Source: Fomes fomentarius
Lineage: Eukaryota; Basidiomycota; Agaricomycetes; Polyporales; Polyporaceae
NCBI GenBank assembly: GCA_022606135.1
Contig: JABYQN010000003.1
Span: forward strand, 2,852,001-2,916,000
Length of the DNA: 64,000 nucleotides
Direction: 5' to 3'
The translations under genes and the position numbers were made by a program. A model generated the notes under the pieces. It had not been told where the DNA came from. It saw only the letters and a list, made by a program, of their open reading frames with translations, and did no database searches. The stretch's first letter is position 1. Every line of letters starts with the position of its first letter. Below, piece after piece: positions 30,624 to 43,129 of this stretch.

Positions 30624-32633
30624 TCACTCTAAGCCGCAGCTATGTGATCTCGTGTGTATAATACACGCACCACATAGTAACTCATGGGAAAGCCTCACTC
30701 TCCCTGCATAAATTGGTGTAAGGGGAACCTCGAGGATCTCGTCGCTGGCCTGCTGTGTAGTGCCGGCATGAGCGAGACCATCCTGCTTTTGCCCTTTTCC
30801 TGGTCCTCCATTGATTACCGAGTTTTTCATCTCGATGTGAGTTGTCTCCTCGTCTCCAAGATGTCCTTCAGAGCCAAAGTGAAGAATTTGGCTGCCATCC
30901 CTGTTGACTCCTCGTGCATCCTCCACCCCAGTACCAGTGGTTTCTAAGCCGTCCTCAGCCTCAGGTTTAGCGACATGGATGTTAGAGCCAATTGACCCAA
31001 TGACTCGATCTACAAAGCTTGGTGTGCTGCTGTTGCTTCCGAGATTGAGAACATCATCAGAGTTGACCCTAACTGTTTGCTGGTACACTTCTTGGAGGTC
31101 GAGGAGAAAGTGCGAGATGAGGATAGTTGTGATCCTATTAGACAAATGACGAAGAGATATGAGCTGGTAAAATGGCTAGTAAAGTGGTCACTCTGGTACA
31201 CACGGATTAGTGAACATGGTGATGTAACTTTCTGAGTCTCCATCGTCAAAGATCTACATACACATCACAATGAGCAAAGAACATCAGCTTATGTGTATGA
31301 GCTACAGGCTTACACCCACCAGGGAGAATGATAGGTGGCAAACATTGAGACAAAGTAGCACACTGGATTGTTGAACACAGGTAGCACATGCTTGTGAGCC
31401 TGGTGCGAACTTACATGCAGTATATAGTTCCTATAGTTCCTATATCACGAGTGATACTCATTCACAAATATAGTGGCAACTACTCACCATTTTGCACCAT
31501 AATTGTGCCCAGTGACCGTCTCTTATCCTTCTGAATATTCATATGCAGACCTCGGGTCATTGGACTCGTCCAGGTGATGAGAATAAGGATAGCATCAGAA
31601 ACAATGAGTGATATTCTGCAAATAAGAAGCACTAGGATCAACCATGGTCCATTAGTAAATTGTCTCAGTTGGCTTGTCAACTCTGGAGTGTGAGACTCCT
31701 ACATCTTATCTGTGTGTTAGCATACATGCATCATGTGAGTAGCACTGCAGACAAAGTTGAAAAAGGTTTCAGGTGATATATCAATATCAAACACACATCC
31801 GAGGTTGATGAATTATTCCCCATGATTGGGCACAAGCACTGGTACCTTTGTAGAAATTGGTGAAGAGCATATGTGACACTGAATGTACTCAACCTACCAG
31901 GTTCATCCCAAATGGTACAAGGCCAAGAATGACGATGACGATTGATAGGAGTTTGTTTCTACAATTTCACGGAGTGTGGAGAACACTAGGGTATTCTGGT
32001 GTGAATTTTTGATGCACATGGTCAGGTGTACACAGCAGAATGAACATAACTCACCAGCTGGTAGAATCAATTGAAGACAGTCTGATACACTTTCCACTCT
32101 GACCACATATGTGCAGCTATACTGTTCATCAGCAATCCACTTTGTCGAAGTTGTGACTAGAGAACAATCACACCTCTGATTCCACATAATGGGTAAGGGG
32201 CAGCAAAGTGTCAGAGAGATTTACTACACCAGCCATAGTGCTTGACAACTTGCCTTGTCTGAGAAGGGTGTCACAATTCCAATCAAACCAAGAACATTCC
32301 AGAACAGGGATATATATCTGTTGGCAAAAAACAAAATCCTAGCCCCAGTCATTCTGCCTGACCAAAACAAGTTTATCTCGTGGTCAAAGGTGACAAGAAT
32401 GTCATATATGAGCAGTACTGAGGACATTATAGCAATCAGTATATGTGAGAAGGAAACAATTTTTGGGTGAATCTGACCGCCTGCCACCACAGTGCAGTAA
32501 TTTGCAAGGCGACTGCATCCCATATACAAGTAGTCAGTGTGCAACATATGCCGGTGGAAACAGAATATGCTTACAAGCCCACATACAAGGCCACAAAGGC
32601 AGTGACATCTGTGTCTATGGAGTTGACGGACAT
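30624..32633 (-). pseudogene. DUF6533 membrane protein, copy 1 of inverted duplicate, frameshifted
   Basis: Same family as the gene at 28392, but a near copy of the one at 61097-63036. Start MSVNSIDTDVTAF; then RLANYCTVVAG; VLLIYDILVTFDHEINLFWSG; ILFFANRYISLFWNVLGL; then, after a break, LLSIVIVILGLVPFGMNL; ISLIVSDAILILITW; and the last exon ITTILISHFLLDLQEVYQQ with a long hydrophilic tail. Where copy 2 reads LRAFVQTRNKPLSI, this copy has lost about 7 nt (after TTGTA), so LRE and RNKLLSI are in different frames. It is AT-richer than its neighbours. Confidence 0.75.
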
Positions 32634-33059
32634 GGTACAGGAGAGATGAATAGTGGCAGGCAATCCTCTAGGCCTCTGCTAGTTATATAGTCATATGTAG
32701 ATATCGGACACAATGGAATCAGACGACTGACGGATCATGTAGTGTTTGCAACAACACCACATGATGGTGTGATGCCGAACCTGAATGAACAGACAATCAC
32801 TGAGCTTCCATTTGACATACATTGAGACGAAAACAGCACATCAACCTGCTGAAACCTTCACCATGTGAGGTTTCTGCATGTCAAAGCCATGCAAAAACTG
32901 GCAGTACTGCAATGAGATCTCACTGTGCCTCGAACTGTATATCACCCATGTTCAAGTTGCGATAGACTGCTCCTGGGAAAGGACTTGATCAGTTTGAATC
33001 CACTTACCCAAAAGGACATCTCAGCATAGGCATGTCGTGTGCGGCGTTGTCACTGTCAT

Positions 33060-33170
33060 TGATAGAGTGGCGCCTGGACCCGTACCTGTCAGCCACCCGT
33101 ACCCGCGGCGACGGGTACGGGTACGGGTGCGGGTGCAGGTGCGGGTGCGGGTACGGGTATCCCGCGTGAC
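33060..33170 (+). repeat. GGGTRC hexamer array, G-quadruplex prone
   Basis: From about 33108 the hexamers ACGGGT and GCGGGT repeat about eight times on the plus strand, with at least seven GGG runs separated by three bases. A shorter C-rich inverse (ACCCGTACCCGCGG) precedes it, allowing a hairpin. A second small patch of the same hexamers is at 33311-33348. Confidence 0.85.
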
Positions 33171-33431
33171 TGGTGGTAATGTCACAGCTATTGGCATATT
33201 TTCTCATATGAACCATCGTCACTAGTACGTATTCTTGTACATTGTCGTCAATCACAAGATAACTAGTAGACATCACACTGCTCAGTGCATATAGTGACTT
33301 ATTTACTACAGGCACGGGTACGGGTAGTGGTACAGGTTTCGGGCGGGTATCCTGGCATTGCCTCACCTCGAGGGATGACGACTCTGCAGCTCACACAGCT
33401 GAGCATCTCCGCAGATGACACACACATATAA

Positions 33432-33650
33432 TTGTCAATCATCGCACTCGAGAACATCTTCAGGGGGATTGCAGTGTGGAACTTCATTGCGCGCGATCGA
33501 GTAGAGTCTTCAAGAGCCCGTGCCACTGTAGAAGGGTATAGCTTTCGGCGGCTTGATCCCAACTCGCGCAAAGAGCTCTGGTTCGAGCAGCACAAGTTCA
33601 ATTTCCTGCAGCGAGAAAGGCCAATTAGTACAAGAAACAAGCGAAACTGA
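33432..33650 (+). pseudogene. Fragment of unknown gene X, copy 1
   Basis: A short frame reads SIIALENIFRGIAVWNFIAR, then RRLDPNSRKELWFEQHKF. I do not recognise the family. The same peptide pattern (SIIALE..FR.I, then FR.LDP) is read on the minus strand at 59.5-59.7 kb, so the coding direction is probably this one. No start or complete exon structure. In both places it is divergent from a DUF6533 copy. Confidence 0.45.
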
Positions 33651-33929
33651 ACCAGCAACGTACTTCTCTCAGGCTAGAAATACATACGAGGGTCGTTGCT
33701 CTTGGGTCCTCCAACTCAATTTGTATACTCACGTGTCGACTTCTTGAGGCAGGATGGGCATGATGGTGTGTGTGGTCCTGTCTGAACCGACGCGCGCGTC
33801 CATCTTCCACTTGAATTGAACACGCCCGCTGACAAGTGGAGACTACGACGAGTCTGGGCAGCGGTCTGGAGTTCATACACAAGCAATATTCCATACAACC
33901 TAGGGACTTAGCAGATAGTCATCCGCGAG

Positions 33930-34580
33930 AGGGTTGTTGGATCAGTCATCCTGCTCAAGCCGAACGAGCGTGTCGGTCACCATGTCTTCCGCTACCTCCG
34001 TACGCTCACGGCATGGCACATTGCCGGAATGGTCGTCGTTATAGCTCTCCGCAAGTTGCTGACGCCTCAGATTTCAATCTACCTCCTCACAGATGGATCA
34101 CAAACATTTGACACAAACCGGGACAGCATGTCGAAGGAGTTGCAGCAGGAGAGGATCATTGAACTCTCTGGAGTGGACCCCGACGTTGTTAGTGGATGGG
34201 TGGAAAGGAGCTTGAATGTCCGCAAAGTCAGAGTGCATGCGGTAGCCGGGCTGATGGCGCTAGCATACTGTATGTGTGCGTTAAGCACCTGAACAGTCCG
34301 TGTTTGCAGATGGACGTTCCGTCGATTGGCGCTAGCACGAAATGCTGCTACATGTGCCACCTCCTATGGATGGAGCTTTTCGAGTCTGTGCCGGAGATGG
34401 GACAGGTGTGAATTGTGTTGTACAGTCTGTTCTTTAGATGTGCTTATATCGATCACAGCCTGATAACGCACAATGTGTTCCATGATATTGATATGCCAGC
34501 GAAGACCATGGTTACATTGTTCCTTGGGATTTGGAATCCCGGACGACGGCTTTGTAGATGCAGATATCCTGTAATGAGAT
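33930..34580 (+). pseudogene. OTT_1508-like deaminase remnant
   Basis: Pieces fit the fungal branch of OTT_1508-like proteins, predicted members of the cytidine-deaminase superfamily: RVHAVAGLMALAY (the HAE motif with Glu replaced by Val), IGASTKCCYMCHLLW (the zinc CxxC motif), then HGYIVPWD and, in a shifted frame, IPDDGFVDADIL near the C-terminus. An upstream stretch, FRYLRTLTAWHIAG, may be its N-terminal helical part. The frame is broken at least twice and the catalytic Glu is lost, so it should be inactive. Substrate of the family is unknown. Confidence 0.55.
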
Positions 34581-35279
34581 TAGCATAATGTGTCCACAGT
34601 TACGTTCGCGTGCATCCCGCTCGCGTGCAGTGTGCCATGTACGAGATCAGTCTCGGGAATGAGCGAGACAGCTCAGTCATGCACATGTCTGGTTCCCTAC
34701 AGACCGTCCACCACAAATGGGGAGTGTAAAGACTCGCAGAACTCTGGCAAGGTCCCGACCCTGCGGTTGGCGGAGGGCAACAACTAATACGCCGGCGCCG
34801 CAGGAGGAGCAAAACGATGGCACAACAACCAAGCGATACAAGCAACAACACAACTGCCGCCATTCATAACTGTGACCACTCAGTGACTCAAACCGAAGCC
34901 CGGAGCCGGAGCCCGGGCCCGACTTGAAGTTGATGTTGCGGCGACAGTGATCGCGAGCATCCTTACTAGCCTGGAGCGCAGTCATGCATTTCGCAACGGC
35001 TTACGATTTCTCTCTTGGCTTTGTTTCCGCCCGTCATACGCCACCCAACTGTGCCCTTGTTGGAGCAATGCTGCTGCCGTCTCGTCTCAACGGCGTCGCG
35101 GCATTCGTGCGTGCGCCAGTAGCCGTCGACACACTGTCAAGCTTGCTCTTGCTCGTGTGGGAAGAAGATTGGAGCAGTTTCCGCTCATGAATAATGTCTT
35201 CACACTGTGCGCAGCCGAGTGCTGCCATATCAGTACGTCGGTGCAGAAGTTGGAGGCAGAGCGGGGGGTGGGAACCAGA
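34581..35279. other. No gene recognised
   Basis: Short open frames on both strands without motif. A leucine-rich minus-strand frame near 34800 (AAVVLLLVSLGCC) could be a membrane segment of a lost gene, but nothing supports it. Confidence 0.4.
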
Positions 35280-35700
35280 AAGTCTGGAACGCCCTGCGTT
35301 GCGTAGCGTCAAGCACACAAACAAATGTGCTAGGTGAGGGAGGCGCAGACGTACTGAGTAAGGTACTCGTGGGTGACGCCGTCTTGATTGTCCTCGGTGC
35401 GCGGCTTGCCGGAGAAGAACTTCGAGAACTTCTTGTGGTAGTTTATTCAGGTCTGGAGCCTATTTCCGACGCCCGAGCTCATACCGCATGTCTTCCCTAT
35501 GACCACCGACGTGAAGATGAAGAAGGCAACACGGATGTGCCTTACTATCTATAGAAGTGATGGATCTGACCATATGCGCAAGCTTCCGCTGTACGAAAAT
35601 AAGTCAGACGTTTTCGTAGCATTGAGACGACATAAGATACGTACCGAAGTTGTATCACTCATACTTGCATCAATACCGTGACGTGGCCTTGACACTAAGG
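35280..35700 (-). pseudogene. Fragment of phenol-hydroxylase-type monooxygenase, inverted copy
   Basis: Read on the minus strand, this matches 51470-51850 of the intact monooxygenase base by base, including the intron and both exons around it: GCTACGAA, GGTCAGATC, AGTTCTCGAAG, TTCTCCGGCAAGCCGCGCAC, GGCGTCACCCACGA and ACGCAGGGCGT. Numerous substitutions and indels destroy the frame. No other part of the gene is found here. Confidence 0.8.
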
Positions 35701-36399
35701 CGGGCGCAGTTAAAGGCCTGCGCAGATTCGCTCAAACTGAAGGGAAAATTGTTTAAGAAGTATTATTCACCACGACAGGCGCTTATCAAGGCAGCTGCCC
35801 GGCGTCTGAGTTGCCTTTTATGGGGAACTCGGTCTGTTGTACTGTCCAGACGACGATGTAGCTCAGGCTCATCGGTATTCGATATGCGTGGTGCCCATGA
35901 ATATGCAGCCCAATGGCAGAAGAAGTCGCATCAGGGCGTCCCATCCTACACCGAGCCCGCTCTTCGTTCGTCACATAGTAGGTCCGTGGTCTAGTGCCAG
36001 TAGTGCGTATGAGGAAGCCCAATGGCTGCTCCATGGGTATCAGTCAGGTACACAGAGAACTACGTGCGTACGAGCTGTAAACGTACGCACCAGACGGACT
36101 GGCGGTGCGAGGACAAAACACAGAAGATCTAGAAGAGGCCCATGACGATAACAGGGCCCGGCGGTACGTTCAGTGGCAGACGGTCAAATTCAGTCTAGAT
36201 ACCCTCGCTGGCGTCATACGTTAACGGTTAGTCATGTGCATAGAGACTATTGGGGCGATCAACGTGACTCCACACCTTGTGAACCAGATGACATCTCAGC
36301 AATGGCAGACGGGTAGTTGATGTGCGCGAGCATTGTACGAAGGGAATGCAGATGATTGACGAGAAGCTATGATACAACAACGAACGCTGATACAGACGA
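35701..36399. other. Spacer, no gene
   Basis: No coding homology recognised. It borders the stop codon of the PHF5A/Rds3 gene. Confidence 0.5.
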
Positions 36400-37045
36400 C
36401 TAGCCCTTCTTGAATCCTGCGACAGATGGCAACCGTCAGCATACACGCTCCGTCGATGTTAGATTGTTACGCACCTAGACGCCGCCTCTCATAGAACAGA
36501 TCCGTCCTACTCGCACCTAGGTTCACAATCTTTGGACATCCGTCTCTGTCCTTTTCTAATCTTGTACACTCAGCACAGTAGTATGCGTCGGAGATACCTG
36601 TCGGCAACGTCGTCGTCATGAACATCCCCGCATGGGTGGCAGAAAAAAGGAAGGGGGTGAGCGGTAAGGACACGTACCAGGTGAGCCGCAGATGATGCAC
36701 CGTCCTCCGTAAGTGCCAAAGTTGCATTCGTCACAGATGCGTACAAGGGTTTCGGGGCGTACGTAGGAATCACAGACGGGGCTGGGGCGGTGTCCTAAGT
36801 CAGTGGGGAGTCCATACACACAGTGTAGATCGACGTACCACTTCCCGTCACACTTTTCACACAGACGACCAATAGCTGCAGACAGGAACGGTCAGACTTG
36901 CGACACGAAATACACCGCAATGTGAGCTACGCACCAATACCAGGCTGTCGCCTGCACATGATGAGATCTGCGATCGTCGACAATTCAGCATCAGGTTTAC
37001 ACAAAAAGTAGTAGCATGATGCATACCGGGGTGGTGTTTTGACAT
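36400..37045 (-). CDS. RDS3: PHF5A/Rds3, SF3b splicing subunit
   Basis: A 110-residue zinc protein of the U2 snRNP SF3b complex, which helps hold the branch-point adenosine; nuclear. Six exons: 37045-37027, 36967-36935, 36875-36839, 36781-36678, 36597-36475 and 36416-36400; the lengths sum to 333 nt. The CxxC knuckles are all present: LCEKC, CPVC, CDEC, CIIC, CAEC, plus the lone Cys of DGCPK. Also [40 protein letters not shown] and TDLFYER. End FKKG. One of the most conserved proteins of eukaryotes, so the structure is certain except possibly the last exon. Confidence 0.95.
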
Positions 37046-39188
37046 GGCTGTTCTAGGCTAGAGACAAGATGGGCAGTCAAGACGAGGGATAGAAGGTTGG
37101 GGGAAGAAGCGCTGATAGAAGCAACATCATTAGTCAGCAAACCATTCGCGCGTCTAATATGCCTAATCCGTCCTGTTCCTCTCCCTCCATCGCGCTCGCT
37201 ATGGCTCGCAGGACTCGCCCCAGTCTTCCTCTTCTCTTGCTAGTGCCATCCTACACGAAGGATGGTTATTATCTGGCTGCTGCACATCTGTACATCTAGT
37301 TCCATGACCTGTCGCGATATATATCTGTCTATATCTGTCTTGTGGAACGTCTCAACAACCACCGGCGTCCTGAGAACTCCTACATTGTCACGACCGTGAA
37401 CCCCCAAAAATCCTGAACCGGAACTCGGCGCTGGGATGTGGTTGGAAGATGTGGAATGCTTGTGGTTTGGCGTTCAACTTTCCGACGTGCGTTAAGAACC
37501 ACTTTGCGTGAGTCTCGTGCCATGGAGTCAATCACAAAAACAATGCGGTGGAATGCGCTCATTCGTCAGCAAGTACTAAAGTCGCTGCCTGACTTTCGCC
37601 ACTATTTGTTACATGTCAGAGTATTCCCTTCCCTTCCACCCATCAAAAGTTACACTCTGGTTGCTCGAGGTGCGAATCTCGTTCCGCACCGTCTATCCCG
37701 CTTGTCAGCAGGCCCTTCCGATGGCACTCAGGGCACTGGGCGAAGATTACTCAGATAGTTTGATCGCCGCTCTCTCCCTCATCCTGGACATGATATAAGT
37801 AGCTCCGATACTGTTGAGACTTGAAAGCCATTTTTGTCGATGTCGGAGTTATGAATGTTGGACGAGAACGGCCGGCGCTTCGGCGCCGGGATGAACCTTC
37901 TGTGACAACCTGCATTCAGCTCTCTTTTCTTTGCTCGCGTGCTGCATACACCAGGAGGCGAAGAAACCAGTCTCCAACTTCATTGTCATACATTCTACAA
38001 GGCAAAGATTGAAGGAAACGAAGCGATGCCCTTGGAGTCTCAGTTGGGTTTCGAAACGACGGCAAACTCCGGCGTGCCGTTCGGACCCGCCGATGCTTCG
38101 TCGTCGCCTGGTGCGATTCGTAACGTTGCTTCGGAATCGGACTTCGCGCGGAAGACAATCACATACGCTGTTCGACGAGTCGGGGGCTGCAAGCTTCAGC
38201 GGGCAAAGAAATACACGCTGTAGGTCGAAGACAGATACAAGAGAGGAAGGGTCCACATGTTGTACTTGGTCCCCCTGATGGTATGATTATGCGGCGCTAA
38301 AGCCTCCAAGGTCGCCGCCAGGTCGCCGCTGTCGTTGAGGGGTCTATAGGATCATCGGGAGACAAACGGGCGTTCATACTTCAACACCCTTCAAAGAATC
38401 CTTGTGGACTAGCTATGCGGCCTGGTTGGCGATCGAAGAGGTTATGAGATATCTCGCAGCATTCCTGACGCTGCGGTGTGGGTGCTGGGGTGGTAAAGGA
38501 CTCATGGAGAGGGCGTCTGGCATGTTCCCCTGCGCGGAACCTCCTGGCCTGTGCGGCGTCGGAGTTGAATCTTACCATTCAGCGAGCAGATCTCCCCGCC
38601 CTCTTTCCTTAGTACCCTCACCATCTGCCTCCGTCCCCTGCCCCTCCCATCCGTCCTAAATAATTTCTCGTGCCTCCTGCGTCCTCGTACGCGCAACGGA
38701 GAACACGGTGACACCTCACAGCATTTCTCCCACCCCGTTCCTGCCCCCCTCTTTCCGCTGTGCCAGCGCTTGGCCCACTGACGCAGATCGGACCCGCCTC
38801 TCTATCTTACCTCCGTACCTTCATCTCCAATATTCCTCACCACCCTCCATCCACTCCGGGAGCCCCTTAGGAGCTCTCTAGGCATTTTCCTACATACCTA
38901 CTGCCCCTTTCGGCTCGCCAGAACCGGCGCTACATTCAGCACTGACCCAGAATCTATCCGGGCCCCGCCTCTCGAGTCTTCGTGCATCCTTTTCGCATTC
39001 ATCCCCCAATAATCCTCGGCGGTGTTCTCGCCCCTCCAATCATTGCCTCTCCACTCCCGCCTGCCTCGGGAAGGCCTCCCACGCCGTCTAGGTACCTTCC
39101 TGACCACTTTCTCCCTTTTTCGGCCCCTTCTCACTGCCGATGCCGGCGCTAGACCACAGGTACCAAGCGCCAGCTCCGCCGTCAAGCG
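37046..39188. other. Long spacer, no gene recognised
   Basis: Holds the promoters of RDS3 (leftward) and of the Snt2-like gene (rightward). The right half (38600-39180) is C/T-rich, as in fungal promoters and leaders. Short open frames near 37438-37800 and 37850-38280 have no recognisable motif. A stable hairpin lies at 37872-37889. Confidence 0.5.
37872..37889 (+). other. Perfect hairpin with UUCG tetraloop
   Basis: CCGGCGC-TTCG-GCGCCGG: seven G/C pairs closed by C-G over a TTCG loop, the most stable RNA tetraloop class. It lies in a stretch without a gene. Confidence 0.7.
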
Positions 39189-42100
39189 ATGTCCGCCCCA
39201 GAGCCGTTCAAGATCACGCTCAAAAACGGCGAGGAGGTGAAAGTGAACGGTACGGCCCTCCCGCCCGCACGGGTGTCCGGTGCTGATTTTTTTCTTTCGC
39301 AGACCATGTGTACTGCTCGCCGAGCTGGGGCGTGCGTGACGGCACGCCGTACTCTATCGCGCGGATAATGGAGTTCCTGCCAGCGCAGGGCACGCCGACG
39401 TTCGACAAGAGCGGGAAGCGCAACGAGCCGATCACCCGCGTCCGCCTTGCGTGGTACTACCGCCCCAGCGACGTCTCCGACCGCACGGTGGCGGATTCGC
39501 GGCTGCTGCTCGCAGCGATATATTCCGAGGTGTGCGAGCTGAGTCAGCTGCGCGCAAAGTGCTTCGTGCACCACCGCGACAGGATATCCGACCTCGCTGG
39601 GTGGAAGAAACGGCCGGATAGGTTTTACTTCACCCGGCTTTTTGACCCGTGGCTGAGGAAGGACTTCGAGGTCATCCCCGCGGTAACCGTGCGCAACCGT
39701 AAGTGGCGCGCACATCATGCGTTTAAATTTGGGAACAGAGGTGTACTGATGTATTACATGATTGACAGTGCCGGCGCACATACGAGATGTGCTCATTGAG
39801 CGATACGAGTATATTGTGGCGGAGAGGGAGGTCGTCCCGGACCTGACTGATGATCTGCGCCTGTGCGAGACGTGCGAGAAGTGGTGCCCACCGTGCGTGC
39901 TGAGATCCGCCTGCCTGCCCTGTTCCGCGCGCCCACCCAACTGATCCCATCTCACCTCTCCCCAATGCAGTGCGGAGTCGCTGCAGTGCGACAGGTGCAA
40001 GAAATTCTTCCACATGGAGTGCGTGACGCCGCCGATGCTGTCGAAGCCGAGCCGTGGATACGGATGGACGTGTGCGCCGTGTTCGCGGGCGCACGAGGAG
40101 GAAGTTGAGGGACACGACGTGCGGCATCACACACCTCAGGCGCCAAAGCCGAAGACGAACGCGCCGCCTGCGCGCGGCCGGGGAAGACCGAGGAAGGACC
40201 GGGTGCTGGCAGAGAAAGAGGAGAACGTGGAGATCAAGCACTTCAAGATGTGGCCGTTCCGGTACTTCGGGTGAGTGCAGCGTCGGGGAGAACGGGCGGG
40301 GATGAGGAGGCTGAGTCGTATCTGGGGTTCAGGCTGTACACGTTTGCAGAAGACACCCTCGGTGCGTGTTGCCGTCGTCGTGGCCGCAAACAAAGACGGA
40401 CTGCACTTGCTAATTCTGGATGCAGACCCGGATGACTTGATCTTCCCACGCGCTGCCACCCGTGTCGGGCCTAAATACCAGGCGAATGTCCCCGCTGCGC
40501 CCGGCACTGCAGACAGACCCATTGGTGCGTCTGTGTTATCAAACATTATCGTTCTTGCAGCTCACAAGACTGCGCAGATATCGAGGAAAGAGGAGCAGAT
40601 GCGACCATCGAGGTGCTCAGTCTTGTCAACGAAATGTCACCGGCCGAAGGTGCGTGCGAGGAATTCTTGATGTGGCGTTCCTATTTGACCTTGTTTGTCT
40701 CCCAGTGGAAACACGTGAGTCTTGTCTCCAGGCGCGCAGAACTTTGGAGAGCAAGTGACGTTAACCCCTTCCTCATTCAGTCGAGAAGCAGAAGAGCACG
40801 CTCACAAGAAACGATATTCTGCGATGCAGTGTCGACTGGCTCACCGAGGTTACTTTCCGACTCACCGACGCATGGGCCAACAAGCGCGATTTCTCGACAG
40901 TGAGCATGCGGTCGCCCATGCGCCTCCGCAAGGTCGGTCTCGTATCCCGGAAGTCTGGTTGCCATGCTAACGTCTTTTCAGTTCATGAAGCACGAGACAC
41001 GCTACACTGACAAGGAGTGGACACATAATGAGATTGCTGCTTTCGAGGACGGCATTTCTCTCCACGGCGCCGAGCTGCGGGCCGTCCGCGAGGAAGTAAA
41101 CTCCCGCCCAATGCCCGAAGTTGTTCGCTTCTATGGCCACTGGAAGAAGTATGTCCCGCTTCTTCTGTCGCGAACCCTGTCTGGTGTATTCACTGCCGTT
41201 CGCAGCTCCAAGCTAAAGGAAGAGAATATCCGGATTCGGGCAGCGCGTGCCAACGGGGTGGACGAGAAGCAGGAAGCGTCTGTGCGAGAACCAACACCCG
41301 ACGACGACGAGGGCTCCATCGTCACAGAGCTCAAGAAGGGCCACAGCAGCTGCGGCGCGTGCCGCACGCGCGAGTCTGATGTCTGGTGGAAAGCGCCGAA
41401 GGGGCTCCCTACCAACATCCTCTGCGACAGCTGCGGTCTAAGTTGGCGAAAGTACGCTGACCTCACCGTCCGGCCAATACGCGAGGACCCGTTGTCGAAG
41501 GCGAAGACTGGCGACAAGCGCGAGGGCACTCCAGTAAACGGCGCTCCTTCATCCAAACGTGCTAAGGTGTGCTTCTTCTCTCCTTTCTGAAACTTCATTA
41601 GCGGACTTACGCTTGTCCTAGACCGCTTCGTCACAGTCTACACCACCGCCTCCCGCAGCTCCGCAATTGCGGTGTGTCGCATGTCAACGCAACGGCCCAG
41701 TAGGAAAGGTCCTACGGTGCAAGCAATGCCAGTTCCGCGTACACCCTGGTACATGCGGTATCCCTCCCGATGCCACTATCACAGACAACTGGGTATGCGA
41801 CCTTTGCCAGAACGAGAAAGCACTGGAGGCTTCCTTGGTGCGTATCTGTCCGTTCCTTCGTTGTCGCCACCCCTTCTGACCTGAGGCTTCTGCAGATCCC
41901 CGACTGTCTTCTCTGTCCCCGAATGCGGCGAGATCCGAAGAAGAAAATCATCTACCCTCCGCCCGACTCGTACCTGCGCGCATGCAAACCTACAGAGGGA
42001 CAAGCATGGGTCCACGTCCTGTGCTCGGTGTTCATTCCCGAACTCCAGTACTCGGATGCCGCGCGACTCCGGCTCGTCGAGGGCATCAGCGCAATCCCGC

Positions 42101-43129
42101 AGTATCGGTGGCAGAACGTGAGTATCATCCTCAATTCTACACAACACAGTGAACCATCCTTGTCCACGAGGTCATCGGCTAATACGACCTGCCACCGCAG
42201 AGCTGCACCCTATGTGACCGCGACGACGGCGCTGTCATCCAGTGCAGCGAGTGTCCCGCGGAGTTCCACGTATCGTGCGCGTGGAAGCAGGGGCACAAGT
42301 TCGGCTTCGAGATCCAGCAGGTGCGTCGCGCGCAGGCTTGCGCTCATGTGTATTTCACTAATTGACTCTGGAATCATCGCACTTGCCATGTCTTATCTCC
42401 ATCAGGCGAAGAACCACCACCGGCGCGAGGCGGTGGCGACGGTAGAGTTCAAAGGCCAGACGGGCGTGATGGCCCCATCCGTCATCTGCAAAGGGCACGT
42501 CGGTCACAAGCGGCAACTGCACGACATCTGCGAGACAAACGAGGCAGGCTCGGTACGTTCTCCTTCTTCCTCTTTCCTTTTTCTATCCTCTCCCTACCTG
42601 GTCTTGGTCTATATTCGCAACCCCGACCATCTCCGGTCGCCGGTCGCCGGTTGCGACGCACGACCGTCTCCACACCTCCCAAACTTCCGCACGCCCACAC
42701 TACTACTCACACTAACTTCCCACACCTTCCCCCTTCGTTCAGACCGCGCTCCAGCTATACTGCACACACTACAAGCAAGCGCCCATCGCAGAAACACACG
42801 GCCTCCTGCGCAAGGCGCGCCGGCTCGACAGGATCCTCGAGGCGACGCACGGCGGCGGGGACGGCTCCTCCGCCTCGACCGCCTCGCTCGACGACTCGCT
42901 GAGCGCGCACGGCGGGATCGGGGGCAGCGGTGGCAGCGGTGGCGGCGGTGGTGGTGGTGGGGGGCCCGACCCGCACTGCTACCGCTGCCGGACCGAGTTC
43001 TCGCCCTTCTTCCACGAGGTCCCGACGAACTCGGCGCAGGGCGAGAAGGCGTGGCTCTGCCACAAGTGCCACGCGGAGACGCGGAGCAGCTACCACAACC
43101 CGGTCATCATCGGCATCGGGGCTGCATGA
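39189..43129 (+). CDS. SNT2: Snt2-type chromatin reader (BAH-PHD-ELM2-SANT-GATA-PHD-ePHD)
   Basis: A large nuclear protein. In yeast Snt2 works with the Rpd3L-like Snt2C complex (Ecm5) in stress response; in fission yeast with Lid2. Start MSAPEPFKITLKNGEEV. BAH domain: about 39303-39850. First PHD: CETCEKWCPP and CDRCKKFFHMEC (39860-40080). ELM2-like: DLIFPRAATRVGPKYQ (40430-40480). SANT: TRYTDKEWTHNEIAAFEDG (about 40990-41150). GATA finger: CGAC...CDSC (41350-41440). PHD: CVAC...WVCDLC (41665-41810). Extended PHD: CLLCP, CTLC, CSECPAEFHVSC (41900-42540). A Ser/Gly-rich stretch and a final zinc cluster CYRC...CHKC. TGA 43127-43129. At least a dozen short introns. Confidence 0.9.
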
